Origin: Amycolatopsis vastitatis
Lineage (GTDB): Bacteria > Actinomycetota > Actinomycetes > Mycobacteriales > Pseudonocardiaceae
NCBI RefSeq assembly: GCF_002234595.1
Contig: NZ_NMUL01000027.1
Span: forward strand, 1-64,000
Length of the DNA stretch: 64,000 nt
Reading direction: 5' to 3'
Positions within the stretch are counted from its first letter, which is position 1; every line of letters starts with the position of its first letter. Below, piece after piece: positions 16,073 to 25,089 of the stretch. The notes under the pieces are model-generated. The model saw only the letters and a program-made list of their open reading frames with translations, did no database searches and was not told the DNA's origin. The position numbers were made by a program, and so were the translations under genes.

Positions 16073-17230
16073 CTACTCGAACACTCCGTAGCCCGCGACG
16101 GCGTGGGCACGGACGCCGTCCATGTCGAGTTCCACGCCGATGCCGGGAGTGTCGGGAAGCGTGATGTACCCGTCTTTGACGATCGAGCCGCTTCCGTCGG
16201 GGGCGTGGACGTAGCTGTCCCACACCGCGCGCTCCTCGAGGGCGTGCCATTCCTGGACGAAGAAGTTGGGGATCGCCGCGCACTGGTGCGACGTGGCCAT
16301 CGTGCCCAGCGGCGTCGACACCAGGTGCGGTGCGAAGGGAATGTAGTGCAGTTCCGCGAGGTTGGCGATCTTCTTGGCCTCGGCGAGACCGCCGCACTTC
16401 GGCACGTCCGGCTCGATGACGTCCACGGCGCCGCGTTCGAGCAGTTCGCGGAACCCCCATCGCAGGTAAAGGTTTTCTCCCGCACAGATCGGCGTGCGGG
16501 TCTGCGCGCGCACCCGTACCAGCGCGTCGACGTTCTCCGCCGGCAGCGGCTCCTCGAGCCACATCAGGTGGAACGGCTCGAGCTCCCACGAGATCCGGCA
16601 CGCGCTCGGCACGTCGTAACGGGCGTGGAGGTCGATGGCCAGGTCGACGTCTGGGCCGATCGCTTCCCGGACGGCGGCCACGCGCTCGACCATCGAGCGC
16701 AGCTCGGCCGCGTTGATCGTGTGGTTGAAGGCGTCGAACTTGGCCGGGTGGTGCAGGTCGTCGATGTCGAACTTGAGGGCGGTGAAGCCTTCGGCGACCA
16801 TCCGCTGGGCCCGGTCGACGCACCCGGCGATCGAGCCCGCCGGGTCGTCGCCGTCGCCGCAGTCGGCGTAGAGGCGGATCCGGTCGCGGAACTTCCCGCC
16901 GAGCAGCCGGTGGACCGGCTGCCCGGCGGCCTTACCCGCGAGGTCCCACAGCGCGAGCTCGATCCCGGACAGGGCGATCACGAACACCCCGCCTTGGGGG
17001 CCCGCGAAAACCTTGCTGCGGCGCAGCTTCTCCCAGCACCGCTCGACGTTGCGCGGGTCCTCGCCGATCAGCAGGGGTGTCAGGGAGGCGATCATCCCGA
17101 CGACGGCGCCCGCGCCGGCATCGGGGTTGGCCTCGCCGAACCCGCTGAGGCCTTCGTCGGTGTCGATCCGCACCAGCGTGGCCTCACCGTGGTAGGCCAC
17201 CACCGCCGTCGTGACGTTCACGATCCGCAT
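16073..17230 (-). CDS. Mandelate racemase/enolase-superfamily sugar-acid dehydratase
   Basis: The 385-residue product has the capping domain (residues 1-125) and TIM-barrel of the enolase superfamily. The metal ligands are visible as DLAIDLHARYD, WLEEPLP and CAGENLYLRWGF. The position normally occupied by K-x-K reads LKFDID, as in D-galactonate/D-gluconate-type dehydratases, and a later His (APHLVSTPLGTMATSHQ) could be the catalytic acid/base. The reaction is probably dehydration of an aldonic acid to a 2-keto-3-deoxy acid. ATG 17230 has a GGGAGAG ribosome site. It is divergent from a GntR regulator and near a dehydrogenase and ABC uptake genes, which supports sugar-acid catabolism. The exact substrate is not readable. 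Confidence 0.88.
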   Translation of the reverse strand: MRIVNVTTAVVAYHGEATLVRIDTDEGLSGFGEANPDAGAGAVVGMIASLTPLLIGEDPRNVERCWEKLRRSKVFAGPQGGVFVIALSGIELALWDLAGKAAGQPVHRLLGGKFRDRIRLYADCGDGDDPAGSIAGCVDRAQRMVAEGFTALKFDIDDLHHPAKFDAFNHTINAAELRSMVERVAAVREAIGPDVDLAIDLHARYDVPSACRISWELEPFHLMWLEEPLPAENVDALVRVRAQTRTPICAGENLYLRWGFRELLERGAVDVIEPDVPKCGGLAEAKKIANLAELHYIPFAPHLVSTPLGTMATSHQCAAIPNFFVQEWHALEERAVWDSYVHAPDGSGSIVKDGYITLPDTPGIGVELDMDGVRAHAVAGYGVFE

Positions 17231-17283
17231 TGCTCTCCCGCCGCCGGGTAGTGCCGAAGAACGGACTGTCGCGAGGTCCAACT

Positions 17284-17304
17284 TGTCCTATAAGCTGATG
17301 ACAT
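17284..17304. promoter_or_regulatory. GntR promoter and putative operator, leaderless start
   Basis: TGTC (17284-17287) and GACA (17300-17303) bracket a -10-like TATAAG (17289-17294), and the GntR start codon ATG overlaps the right half. FadR-group GntR repressors bind such short inverted half-sites; the layout suggests autorepression of a leaderless transcript and control of the divergent dehydratase. Confidence 0.5.
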
Positions 17305-18055
17305 GCCAAGGAGACAAGAGTCTCCGGACGCTGTCAAGGTCCGGACTCTTCCGGTGCAGGTGGCGGCCCACCTGACCCGGCGCATCGTCAGCGGCGAAAT
17401 CGAGGACGGCCGGGCCCCGTCGGAGCTCGAGATCTCGAGTGAGTTCGGGGTGTCCCGCGTGGTGGCGCGGGAGACGCTCAAGATCCTCGCCTCGCTCGAC
17501 ATCGTCGACGTCGCGCAGGGCCGCCGCGTCGTCGTGCGCCCCCGCGCGGAGTGGGACTACCTGAGCCCGTTGCTGATCGAGTGGCTGCCCGCGGAGAGCG
17601 TCGAGGAGCTGCTGCAGGAACTGCACCAGATGCGCGCACTGCTCGAGCCCGAGCTGGCCGCCATGGCCGCGGCCAGCATCACCGACGAGACGCTGGCCCG
17701 GCTCGGGGACGAGATCGGCCGCATGGCGGCGCTGGAGACGGACCCCGAGGCCTACCTCGAGGTCGACCACGAATTCCACATGGAGATCTGCCGGGCGGCC
17801 GACAACCGCATCCTCGACCGGATCATGTACTCCGCCCGCTGGCTCGGCACGGCCAGCCGGCGCGTCACCAACGAGGCGCCGGCCGGGCTGCACCGCGCCA
17901 CGGCCCAGCACACCGAGATTTACGAGGCGCTCGTGGCGCGCGACCCGGCAGCGGCCCGCGCGGCGATGCGCAAGCACCTGAGCAACAACTACTCCACGCT
18001 CGTCGCGGAGAAAGAAAAGGAACAGCGAAGCAAGCGGGCCGCCCGGCGGCGTTAG
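17303..18055 (+). CDS. GntR-family regulator, FadR/FCD subgroup
   Basis: The 250-residue product has an N-terminal winged helix (LTRRIVSGEIEDGRAPSELEIS to RRVVVRPRAEWDYLSP) and a C-terminal all-helical FCD ligand domain with the metal/ligand His pattern EVDHEFHMEICRAADN and HTEIYEALVARD. FadR-group regulators sense carboxylic acids such as galactonate or gluconate. The gene begins a rightward run with the dehydrogenase and ABC genes and is divergent from the dehydratase, so it is the likely local repressor, relieved by the substrate or a keto-deoxy intermediate. The start has no ribosome site and may be leaderless. Confidence 0.9.
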   Translation: MPRRQESPDAVKVRTLPVQVAAHLTRRIVSGEIEDGRAPSELEISSEFGVSRVVARETLKILASLDIVDVAQGRRVVVRPRAEWDYLSPLLIEWLPAESVEELLQELHQMRALLEPELAAMAAASITDETLARLGDEIGRMAALETDPEAYLEVDHEFHMEICRAADNRILDRIMYSARWLGTASRRVTNEAPAGLHRATAQHTEIYEALVARDPAAARAAMRKHLSNNYSTLVAEKEKEQRSKRAARRR

Positions 18056-18103
18056 CGCACTGCACGACCCAGATCCGGAACCGATGACGAGGACGGACGA
18101 GGC

Positions 18104-19252
18104 ATGGCAGCACCGGCGATCCCACCGATCCGGCTGGGGCTGATCGGCACCGGTCTCGCGGTCGAGAAGCTGCACTGGCCGGCGTTGCGCGGGCTCGCCG
18201 ATCGGTACGTGGTCACCGCTTTCACCGACGCTTCCGCCGAGCAGTGCGGGAGGTTCGCCGGCTACAGCGGGGTCGACCCGGCGAAGGCCGCCGCCGACCG
18301 GGCCGCGTTGCTGGCCCGCGAAGACGTGGACGCCGTGCTGATCTCGGTGCCGATCCCGCACCTGTACGAGGTGGCGTGCGACGCGCTCGCGGCAGGCAAG
18401 GACGTGTTGTGCGAGAAGCCGGCCGGCGTCGACGCGGAGCAGGCCGCGGACTTCCTCGCCCTGGCGGCCGGGCATCCGGACCGCACCTTCATGGTGGGCG
18501 AGAACTACTTCTACCGCGACGACCTGCGCTACGCCCGCGCGTTGCTCGACGATGGCGCGATCGGCCGCCCGCACCTGATGGCGTGGCGGTACGCCGTGCG
18601 GTCGGTGCCCCGCGCGGGCGGGTTCACCGGCACGCCGTGGCGGCAGCGGCCGCAGTACCGCGGTGGCGTGCACCTCGACTTCGGCGTGCACCACATCGCC
18701 CAGATCCGGCTGCTCTGCGGCGACATCGCGCGGGTGCACGGTGCCGTGCAGGCGGCCAACAGCACGGTCGACGCACCGTCGGACCTCGCGCTCAACCTCG
18801 TCTTCGCAGGAGGCGCCATCGGCAACTACACCGCGTCCTTCCCCGAGATCCCGGTGCCGTCCGAACCCAACGACATGCGGCTGTACGGCACCGAAGGCGT
18901 GCTCGTGCTCGCCGGATCCGAGCCGGAGTGCCGCGTGACGCGCAGCGGCTCCGACGCCACCACCCACACGACAGTCTTCCGCGGCAGCGACAACGGCTAC
19001 CGCGCGGAGCTCGTCGACTTCGCCGATGCCGTGCAGTTCGGTGCCCGGCCGGTCGGCAGCGTTGCCCAGAGCGTGGCCAACGCGATGGTCGTCCAGCGGG
19101 CGTTCGACTCCGCGGAACGGGCGGCCGTACTGGCGCTCGACCCCGTGCCCGGCGCGGGCCCGGTACCGCTGTGGCGGCCCCGTGGCTCGGCCGGGCTGTT
19201 CGACGGGCTGCCAGGACAACGCATCAGCAGTACGGCGTCCTTCGCCGCATGA
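18104..19252 (+). CDS. Gfo/Idh/MocA-family NAD(P)-dependent oxidoreductase
   Basis: The 382-residue product starts with a Rossmann domain, RLGLIGTGLAVEKLHWPAL, and has the family motif CEKPAG near residue 106, followed by the C-terminal domain with GGVHLDFGVHHIAQIRLL, the motif containing the catalytic Asp and His. These enzymes oxidise or reduce sugars, inositols and sugar acids. It begins 48 bases after the GntR gene and reads in the same direction, so it is probably in the same operon or regulon. Which carbon it acts on cannot be said. Confidence 0.9.
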   Translation: MAAPAIPPIRLGLIGTGLAVEKLHWPALRGLADRYVVTAFTDASAEQCGRFAGYSGVDPAKAAADRAALLAREDVDAVLISVPIPHLYEVACDALAAGKDVLCEKPAGVDAEQAADFLALAAGHPDRTFMVGENYFYRDDLRYARALLDDGAIGRPHLMAWRYAVRSVPRAGGFTGTPWRQRPQYRGGVHLDFGVHHIAQIRLLCGDIARVHGAVQAANSTVDAPSDLALNLVFAGGAIGNYTASFPEIPVPSEPNDMRLYGTEGVLVLAGSEPECRVTRSGSDATTHTTVFRGSDNGYRAELVDFADAVQFGARPVGSVAQSVANAMVVQRAFDSAERAAVLALDPVPGAGPVPLWRPRGSAGLFDGLPGQRISSTASFAA

Positions 19253-19260
19253 AAAGACCC

Positions 19261-19292
19261 AGCTTTGAAGACTCACAGCTTTGAAGACTCAC
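19261..19292. repeat. Exact 16-bp tandem duplication in the intergenic leader
   Basis: AGCTTTGAAGACTCAC occurs twice head to tail, just after the dehydrogenase stop and about 65 bases before the start of the binding-protein gene. It is AT-richer than its surroundings. It may be a duplicated regulator site or a slippage product. Confidence 0.8.
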
Positions 19293-19356
19293 AGCGCGGC
19301 ACTCGCCCCGCTGTCCCGCCGGTTGCACCGTCGCCCCGTCGGTATGAGGAGTTGTC

Positions 19357-20793
19357 ATGGAAGAGAAAACGGACTGGTCGAGACGCTCGTTCCTCGGGAT
19401 GAGCGCGGGGCTGAGCGCGCTGGGGGTGCTCGGTCTCGCCGGGTGCGGGAGCAGTCCCGCCCCCGCGCCGCAGGTCGACGTCCAGGTGCCCAAGGCGCTG
19501 CTCGATCAGGCGGCCGCGCTCCGCGGCGGGTCGGTGGGGATGCTCTCGCAGAAGCTGTACTCGGAGGCCGCGAACAAGGCGCTGGACAGGTCGCTGCAGG
19601 TGTTCGCACAGGCCACCGGGACCACGATCCGCAACGACCTGGTCTCCGGCGACGCCGGCGACATGGTCGCGAAGATGGACGCCGAGGTCAAGGCGGGCAC
19701 CAACCGCGATCTGGCATTCATGAGCGACCGGCGGTTCGTCGGCCAGCTGCACAACCTCGGCGCCCTCACCGACGTCACCGACGTGGTCATGGAGATGAAA
19801 GCGCTTTACGGGGACCCCGCGACGGAGGCGAACGACTACTGCGTGTTCGACGGGCGCTGGTTCGCGATCCCGTACCACTTCATCGCGTCCGGGATGTACC
19901 TGCGCAAGGACTGGTACCAGGAGAAGGGGCTCCCGCTCAAGCCCTACTACTCGTGGGAAGAGCTGCGCGACAACGCATTGGCGGTTTCCGACCCGGCGAA
20001 ACGGCGCTTCGGCTGGGGCCTCACGGTTAACCGCTCCGGCGACGCCAACGGCTTCATCCAGAACGTCATCAACACCTACGGCGGGGCGATCGCCGACAAC
20101 ACCGGCACGAAGGTGGTGTTCAACTCGCCGGAGACCGTCGCCGCCGTCACGTTCATCGGCGACATCTACACGAACCCGAAGTACGCGCCGATGCTGCCAC
20201 CCGGGATCGGGAGCTGGACCGACTCGAGCAACAACGAGAACTGGCTGGCCCAGATCCTGGGGCTCACGCTCAACCAGTACAGCGTCTACGCCGACTCGAA
20301 GACCAAGAAGAACCCGGTCTACGCCAACACCCACGCGTTCAACGGCGCCACCGGCCCGGCGCTCGACCGGCCGCTCGCGTACGGCGAGTCCAACTCCTTC
20401 GTCGTGTTCAAGGGGGCGAAGAATCCCGACCTCGCCAAGCTGGTGGCGAAGTTCATGGTCGGCGGGAGCGCGCTGCTCGGTGTCGCGAAGGAAGCGCCGT
20501 GCCTGGTCAACCCGTCGTGGAGCAAGGTGTGGGACTCCGACCCGTACTACACGAGCGGTGACCCGGCCTTCCCCGTGTTGCGGGAGCAGACCCGCGCGCA
20601 GCTCCCGGTGACCACCAAGACCGGTTACGCCTTCCCCCAGGCCCCGAGCCCCGGCGAGCAGGCGGCCCTCGCCGCCTACCTGCTGACCGACATGATGCAG
20701 TCGGTCATCCAGGGCACCAAGCCGGCCGACGCCGTCGCCGCGACCCACGGCCGGATCGTCCAGATCTTCGAGCAGCAGGGCTACAAGCAGTGA
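19357..20793 (+). CDS. ABC transporter substrate-binding lipoprotein, sugar type
   Basis: The 478-residue product carries WSRRSFLGMSAG followed by GLAGCG, a Tat-type signal with lipobox, so it is anchored outside the membrane. The body has the extracellular solute-binding protein family 1 pattern (DMVAKMDAEVKAGTNRDLAF, GDPATEANDYCVFDGRWFAIPY, FVVFKGAKNPDLAKLVAKFM). It would capture a sugar or sugar acid for the permease encoded next, which it overlaps by GTGA. The protein is longer than many in the family and rich in Tyr and Trp in the presumed binding cleft. Confidence 0.9.
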   Translation: MEEKTDWSRRSFLGMSAGLSALGVLGLAGCGSSPAPAPQVDVQVPKALLDQAAALRGGSVGMLSQKLYSEAANKALDRSLQVFAQATGTTIRNDLVSGDAGDMVAKMDAEVKAGTNRDLAFMSDRRFVGQLHNLGALTDVTDVVMEMKALYGDPATEANDYCVFDGRWFAIPYHFIASGMYLRKDWYQEKGLPLKPYYSWEELRDNALAVSDPAKRRFGWGLTVNRSGDANGFIQNVINTYGGAIADNTGTKVVFNSPETVAAVTFIGDIYTNPKYAPMLPPGIGSWTDSSNNENWLAQILGLTLNQYSVYADSKTKKNPVYANTHAFNGATGPALDRPLAYGESNSFVVFKGAKNPDLAKLVAKFMVGGSALLGVAKEAPCLVNPSWSKVWDSDPYYTSGDPAFPVLREQTRAQLPVTTKTGYAFPQAPSPGEQAALAAYLLTDMMQSVIQGTKPADAVAATHGRIVQIFEQQGYKQ

Positions 20794-22808
20794 CCGTCCT
20801 GCGTCCGAAGAGGACACCGCCGGCGCCGGCCCGTCCGGCGCCGGGCGCGTCGTCCTCGCTCACGCCGGTGCAGCGGCGGCTCGGGCGCGACTGGCGCCTC
20901 GCCGCCGTGTTCATCGGGCCGACGCTGGTGCTGGTCGCCGGCCTGATCCTGTTCCCGATCGTCAGCTCGGTCTTCACCAGCGTCACGGAGCGCCACGGTG
21001 CGGAGACGGTCTTCGTCGGGCTGGACAACTACACCGACCTCATCGACGACGCCTTGTTCCACAAGGGCGTGCTCAACTCGTTCGTCTTCACCGCGTACGC
21101 CGAGATCTTCAAGGTGACCTTCGGTCTCATCGCGGCGTTGATGCTGCACCACATGCGCCGCGGCCGGGCGCTCATCGCCGGGGTGATCCTGCTGCCGTGG
21201 GTGGTTCCGACGGTCGTCACGGCCTTCACCTGGCGGTCCTTGCTCGACCCGATCTTCGGCAGCGTCAACGTCCTGCTCACCGACTCCGGAATCGGGCCCG
21301 GCCTCGCCGCGATCGGGCTCGTCGACAAGTGGCCCGCGGAATGGCTGTCCGACCCCGCGCTCGCGCTGCCGTCGGTCATCCTGGTCAACGTCTGGAAGGG
21401 CATCCCGTTCTTCACGGTGACGTTCCTCGCCGGGCTCAAGGCCATCGACAGCGGTCTCCACGAGGCGGCGATGGTGGACGGCGCCTCGCCGTGGCAGCGC
21501 TTCGTGCACATCACGCTGCCGGGGCTGCGCCCGGTCATGATCGTGACGGTGCTGCTGTCGTCGATCTGGACGTTCAACAACTTCGACCTGATCTGGCTGA
21601 TGACCCAGGGTGGCCCCGGGGACGCCACCGCCCCGTACGTGATGGTGGCGTATTCGAAGGCGATCCAGCAGCTGCAGCTCGGGGCGGGAGCCGCGGTCAC
21701 GCTGGTGATGCTGCCGGTCATCGGCATCCTCGTGGTGATCCTCGTGCGGATGATGCGACGCAGCGACCTGCCGGGTGCGGCCGACCTGGGGCGCAGGCGG
21801 CTGAGCCCCGCCCAGCGCAGGGCGCTGCCGTGGGTGATCGTCGCGGGCTCGGTGCTCGTGCTGGTCTGGGCGTCGCCGCAGATCGTCTGGAAGGCCGCGC
21901 TCGTGCTGGGCGTGTTCGTGGTGCTCGCGGCCGTCGTCGGACGGGTCGTCTCCGCGTTCGCCGTGCGGGGCAACCGGCTGGCCGCACGCCTGGTCGGCGG
22001 CACCGGCTCGGGGATCGCGCTCGTGGGCCTGCTGGGTTTCGTGCTCGCCCCGCTCTACTGGATGACCGTCACGGCCTTCAAGTCCGACGACCAGATCGTC
22101 GCGCGCACCGACGACCTCTGGCCGACCCCGTGGAGCACCGAGCAGTTCACCAACCTGTTCACGGGCAAGGCGTTCGGCACCTGGTACGTCAACACGATCC
22201 TGGTGTCGGTGGCGTCCACCGTGATCGCCCTGGTCTGCGCGGCGCTGGCCGGCTACGCGCTGGCACGGCTGAAGTTCCGCGGTTCGGAGAGCTTCACGGT
22301 GACGATCCTGCTCACCTACGTGATGCCGGGCGCGCTGCTGTTCATCCCGCTGTACCGGATGATGAGCGGGATCGGGCTCAACGATTCGCTGTGGTCTCTC
22401 GTACTCGCCTACCCGACGTTCACCCTGCCGTTCGCGACGTGGCTGCTCGTCGGCTACTTCAAGTCGATCCCGGCCGACCTCGAGGAGGCCGCGCTGGTCG
22501 ACGGCTGCACGCGGTTCGGGGCGTTCCTGCGGATCGTGCTGCCGCTGGCCAAGCCGGGCCTGCTCGCGGTCGCGCTGTTCACGCTCACCAACGCGTGGAA
22601 CGAGTTCCTGTTCGCCTTCGTGTTCATCACCAAGGACGACTACAAGACGCTGCCCGTCGGCATGCAGTCGATGATCTTCAGCGACGTCGTGCCGCAGGGG
22701 CAGCTGGCCGCGGCCTCGCTGCTGATCAGCATCCCGGTCGTGCTCATGTACGGGTTCGGGCAGCGCTTCCTGACCGAGGGCCTCACCGCGGGGGCCGTGA
22801 AGGGATGA
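20790..22808 (+). CDS. Fused two-domain ABC sugar permease (MalF-like + MalG-like)
   Basis: The 672-residue product joins both membrane subunits of a CUT1-type importer. The first half has about six membrane segments and the coupling motif EAAMVDGASPWQRFVHITLP near residue 225; the second has about six more and EEAALVDGCTRFGAFLRIVLP near residue 565. Between them (about 330-420) is a linker with two or three extra hydrophobic segments (WVIVAGSVLVLVWAS, LVLGVFVVLAAVVGRVV). CUT1 permeases are normally two genes of 290-330 residues. The start GTG overlaps the binding-protein stop. No ATPase gene is present, so a shared MsiK-type ATPase elsewhere is the likely partner. Confidence 0.92.
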   Translation: MTVLRPKRTPPAPARPAPGASSSLTPVQRRLGRDWRLAAVFIGPTLVLVAGLILFPIVSSVFTSVTERHGAETVFVGLDNYTDLIDDALFHKGVLNSFVFTAYAEIFKVTFGLIAALMLHHMRRGRALIAGVILLPWVVPTVVTAFTWRSLLDPIFGSVNVLLTDSGIGPGLAAIGLVDKWPAEWLSDPALALPSVILVNVWKGIPFFTVTFLAGLKAIDSGLHEAAMVDGASPWQRFVHITLPGLRPVMIVTVLLSSIWTFNNFDLIWLMTQGGPGDATAPYVMVAYSKAIQQLQLGAGAAVTLVMLPVIGILVVILVRMMRRSDLPGAADLGRRRLSPAQRRALPWVIVAGSVLVLVWASPQIVWKAALVLGVFVVLAAVVGRVVSAFAVRGNRLAARLVGGTGSGIALVGLLGFVLAPLYWMTVTAFKSDDQIVARTDDLWPTPWSTEQFTNLFTGKAFGTWYVNTILVSVASTVIALVCAALAGYALARLKFRGSESFTVTILLTYVMPGALLFIPLYRMMSGIGLNDSLWSLVLAYPTFTLPFATWLLVGYFKSIPADLEEAALVDGCTRFGAFLRIVLPLAKPGLLAVALFTLTNAWNEFLFAFVFITKDDYKTLPVGMQSMIFSDVVPQGQLAAASLLISIPVVLMYGFGQRFLTEGLTAGAVKG

Positions 22809-22817
22809 GCGCGCTCT

Positions 22818-23558
22818 TCAGTCCCGGCCCCGCTCGGCGCGCCACCGCTCGTACTCGGGCCGGGCCTCGTCCGACAGCGGGTAGTACAGCCGCAGGTCGC
22901 CGCCCTCGGCCAGCCGGATCCGGGAGAACTCCTCCCACTCCGCGTGTTCCCGGGCAACGGCCAGCACGGCGGGCGCGAGCTTGACCGGCACCACGACCGC
23001 CCCGTCGTCGTCGGCGACGACGATGTCGCCCGGCTCGACGAGCGTGCCACCGCACGCCACCGGCACGTTGACGGCGGCGGGGACGATGTCGGTCTGCGCG
23101 TGGAAGTTCGGGGTGGCGCCCCGGATCCACAGCCCGAGGCCGAGCTGCCTGGCCTCGCCGATGTCGCGCAGGCACCCGTCGACCACCACGCCGGCGCCGC
23201 CGCGGCCCTTGAAGTAGGTCAGCATCATCTCACCGAACACACCACTGCCCATGTCCCCCCGCGCGTCGACGACGATCATGTCGCCGGGCCGGGCGTGGTA
23301 CATGACGTGCCGGTGCAGCTGCTTTTCGGGTTCGGCGTACTCGTCGACGGGGTAGAGGTCCTCCCGCTTCGGCAGGAACTGCAGCGTCAGCGCGGGCCCG
23401 GCCACGCGCACCCCGGGGGTCACCGAAACCGGGCCACGGATGAAAGCGCTGCGAATGCCCATGCGGCTAAGCTCGGCGCTGGCCGTCGCGCTGCCGATGG
23501 CAGCGAGGCCCGCACTGAGCTCGGCGGGCGGCCGGACGATGTCGGGCGTCTCGACCAA
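22818..23558 (-). CDS. RraA / 4-hydroxy-4-methyl-2-oxoglutarate aldolase-family protein
   Basis: The 246-residue product belongs to the RraA-like group, which includes HMG/CHA aldolases that cleave 4-hydroxy-2-oxo acids with a divalent metal. The characteristic G-x20-R-D substrate loop is seen around VVVDGCLRDIGEARQLGLGLWIRG, with RPGDMIVVDARGDMGSGVFGEMM before it. The start is TTG 23558 with a GAGGAG box upstream. It is convergent with the permease gene (9 bases apart) and likely belongs functionally to the sugar-acid locus, cleaving the keto-acid product. It is longer than the 160-residue RraA proteins, as aldolase members often are. Confidence 0.85.
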   Translation of the reverse strand: MVETPDIVRPPAELSAGLAAIGSATASAELSRMGIRSAFIRGPVSVTPGVRVAGPALTLQFLPKREDLYPVDEYAEPEKQLHRHVMYHARPGDMIVVDARGDMGSGVFGEMMLTYFKGRGGAGVVVDGCLRDIGEARQLGLGLWIRGATPNFHAQTDIVPAAVNVPVACGGTLVEPGDIVVADDDGAVVVPVKLAPAVLAVAREHAEWEEFSRIRLAEGGDLRLYYPLSDEARPEYERWRAERGRD

Positions 23559-23600
23559 GTCGGTAGCTCCTCGGGTCCGCGCTTTCGCGATGTCAGGAGG

Positions 23601-25034
23601 TCAGAGTGCGGGCTTGCCCGGCTGGTAGAGCCAGGTGTGGAAGAACGAGTCGAGGTCGCGGTGGGTCAGCCGCTCGACGAACTGGATGAATTCCCGCGTC
23701 GAGACGTTGCCGTACCGGTGAACCGTCGGCCACAGCGTGAGCACCTCGAAGAAGGCGCGGTCGCCGATCTTCATGCGCAGCGCCTGCAGTGTCATCGCGC
23801 CGCGGTTGTAGACCAGGTCGTTGAAGATGTTGTCACGGCCGGGGTCGGCGACTTCGCCGCTCCAGTCCTTCTCGTCGGCGTAGGTCTTCGCGAAGGTCTG
23901 TTGCACCGGGACGTTGTTGAACTTCTCCTGGTAGAGCCACTCCGAGTAGGTCGCGAAGCCTTCGTTGAGCCAGATGTCCGACCAGTGCACCGGCGTGAGG
24001 CTGTCGCCGAACCACTGGTGGCCGAGTTCGTGGGCGAGCAGGTCGCCGTCGACGTCGCTGGTGTCCTGGTCGTAGACCGGCCGGCTCTGTGTTTCGAGGG
24101 CGTAGTGGACGCCGACGTCGGCGAGGATGCCGCCGGTCGAGTCGAACGGGTACTGCCCGTACACCGAGGATTCCCATTGGATGATCTGCGCCGTGGTCTG
24201 GTTGAACACCTTGCCCTGACCGGGCTTGGTGTCGATCGACTTGCCGATCGCGGTGATGTTCGGCAGGCCGCCTGCCGTCACGCCGCGGGTGACGTCGTAG
24301 TCGCCGATCGCGAGCATGCTCAGCTCGCTGGCCATCGGCCGGTTCATGGACCAGCGGAAGGTGGTCTGGTGATCGCGGGTGGTGGTGGGCCCGGGTTCGC
24401 CGTTGGCCAGCACGGTGAGCCCGGCCGGCACGGTGATGGTCTGCGTGTAGGTCGCCTTGTCGTCGGGGGTGTCGTTCACCGGGTAGTAGGTCGCCGCGCC
24501 GATCGGCTGGTTGAGCGCGACCGCGCCGTCCTTGGTGGCGACCCAGCCGGAGAGGCCCAGCGCGGGGTCGTCGATCTTCTGCGGGACGCCGGCGTAGGTC
24601 ACCGAGACGACGAACGGGCTGCCCTTCCGCAGCCCGTTCGGCGGGGTGATCACCAGTTCCTGGGCACCGCTGCGGGTGTAGGTGGCGTTCAGGCCGTTCA
24701 CCGTGAGCCTGCTGATCGTCAGCGGTCCCTGGAAGTCCAGGTCGAAGCGGGACAGATCCTGGGTGGCCGTGGCGAGGATCGTCGTGGTCGCGTTGATCGC
24801 CTGGGTTCCGGGGCTGAACGCCAGCCGGATGTCGTAGTGGCCGACGTCGTAGCCGCCGTTGCCCATGTCGGGGAAGTACGGATCCCCGGCGCCTGGCGCG
24901 CCGGGGGAGTACCGCGGTGCCGCGTCCACTGCCGCATTCGCCGCCGGGCTCGTCGCGGCCAGCAGACCGGCGGACAGCGCGCAGGAGATGATCACCAAGT
25001 GGCCACGGCTACGGCCACGGTTGCTGCCTCGCAT
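23601..25034 (-). CDS. Secreted M1-family metallopeptidase
   Basis: The 477-residue product has a signal peptide (HLVIISCALSAGLLAATSPAANA) and the gluzincin motif HELGHQWFGDSLTPVHWSDI with the zinc-binding Glu in WLNEGFATYSEW; HELGH is near residues 335-339. The N-terminal half is the M1 beta-domain (VGHYDIRLAFSPG). At this length it lacks the large C-terminal helical domain of PepN, as in secreted actinomycete M1 members. It would trim N-terminal residues from peptides outside the cell. AGGAGG precedes ATG 25034. The RraA gene follows 42 bases downstream on the same strand and may be read through. Confidence 0.92.
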   Translation of the reverse strand: MRGSNRGRSRGHLVIISCALSAGLLAATSPAANAAVDAAPRYSPGAPGAGDPYFPDMGNGGYDVGHYDIRLAFSPGTQAINATTTILATATQDLSRFDLDFQGPLTISRLTVNGLNATYTRSGAQELVITPPNGLRKGSPFVVSVTYAGVPQKIDDPALGLSGWVATKDGAVALNQPIGAATYYPVNDTPDDKATYTQTITVPAGLTVLANGEPGPTTTRDHQTTFRWSMNRPMASELSMLAIGDYDVTRGVTAGGLPNITAIGKSIDTKPGQGKVFNQTTAQIIQWESSVYGQYPFDSTGGILADVGVHYALETQSRPVYDQDTSDVDGDLLAHELGHQWFGDSLTPVHWSDIWLNEGFATYSEWLYQEKFNNVPVQQTFAKTYADEKDWSGEVADPGRDNIFNDLVYNRGAMTLQALRMKIGDRAFFEVLTLWPTVHRYGNVSTREFIQFVERLTHRDLDSFFHTWLYQPGKPAL

Positions 25035-25089
25035 GGGTCCTCCTCGGCCATCATCGACGCTGAAGCGTAGGTCCGACCTGACACGCGGA

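Noticed and set aside
22944..25070. Long plus-strand frame opposite the RraA and M1 peptidase genes
   Set aside because: The minus strand carries clear family motifs (HELGH, G-x20-RD) and ribosome sites; the plus frame is Val/Arg/His-rich shadow.
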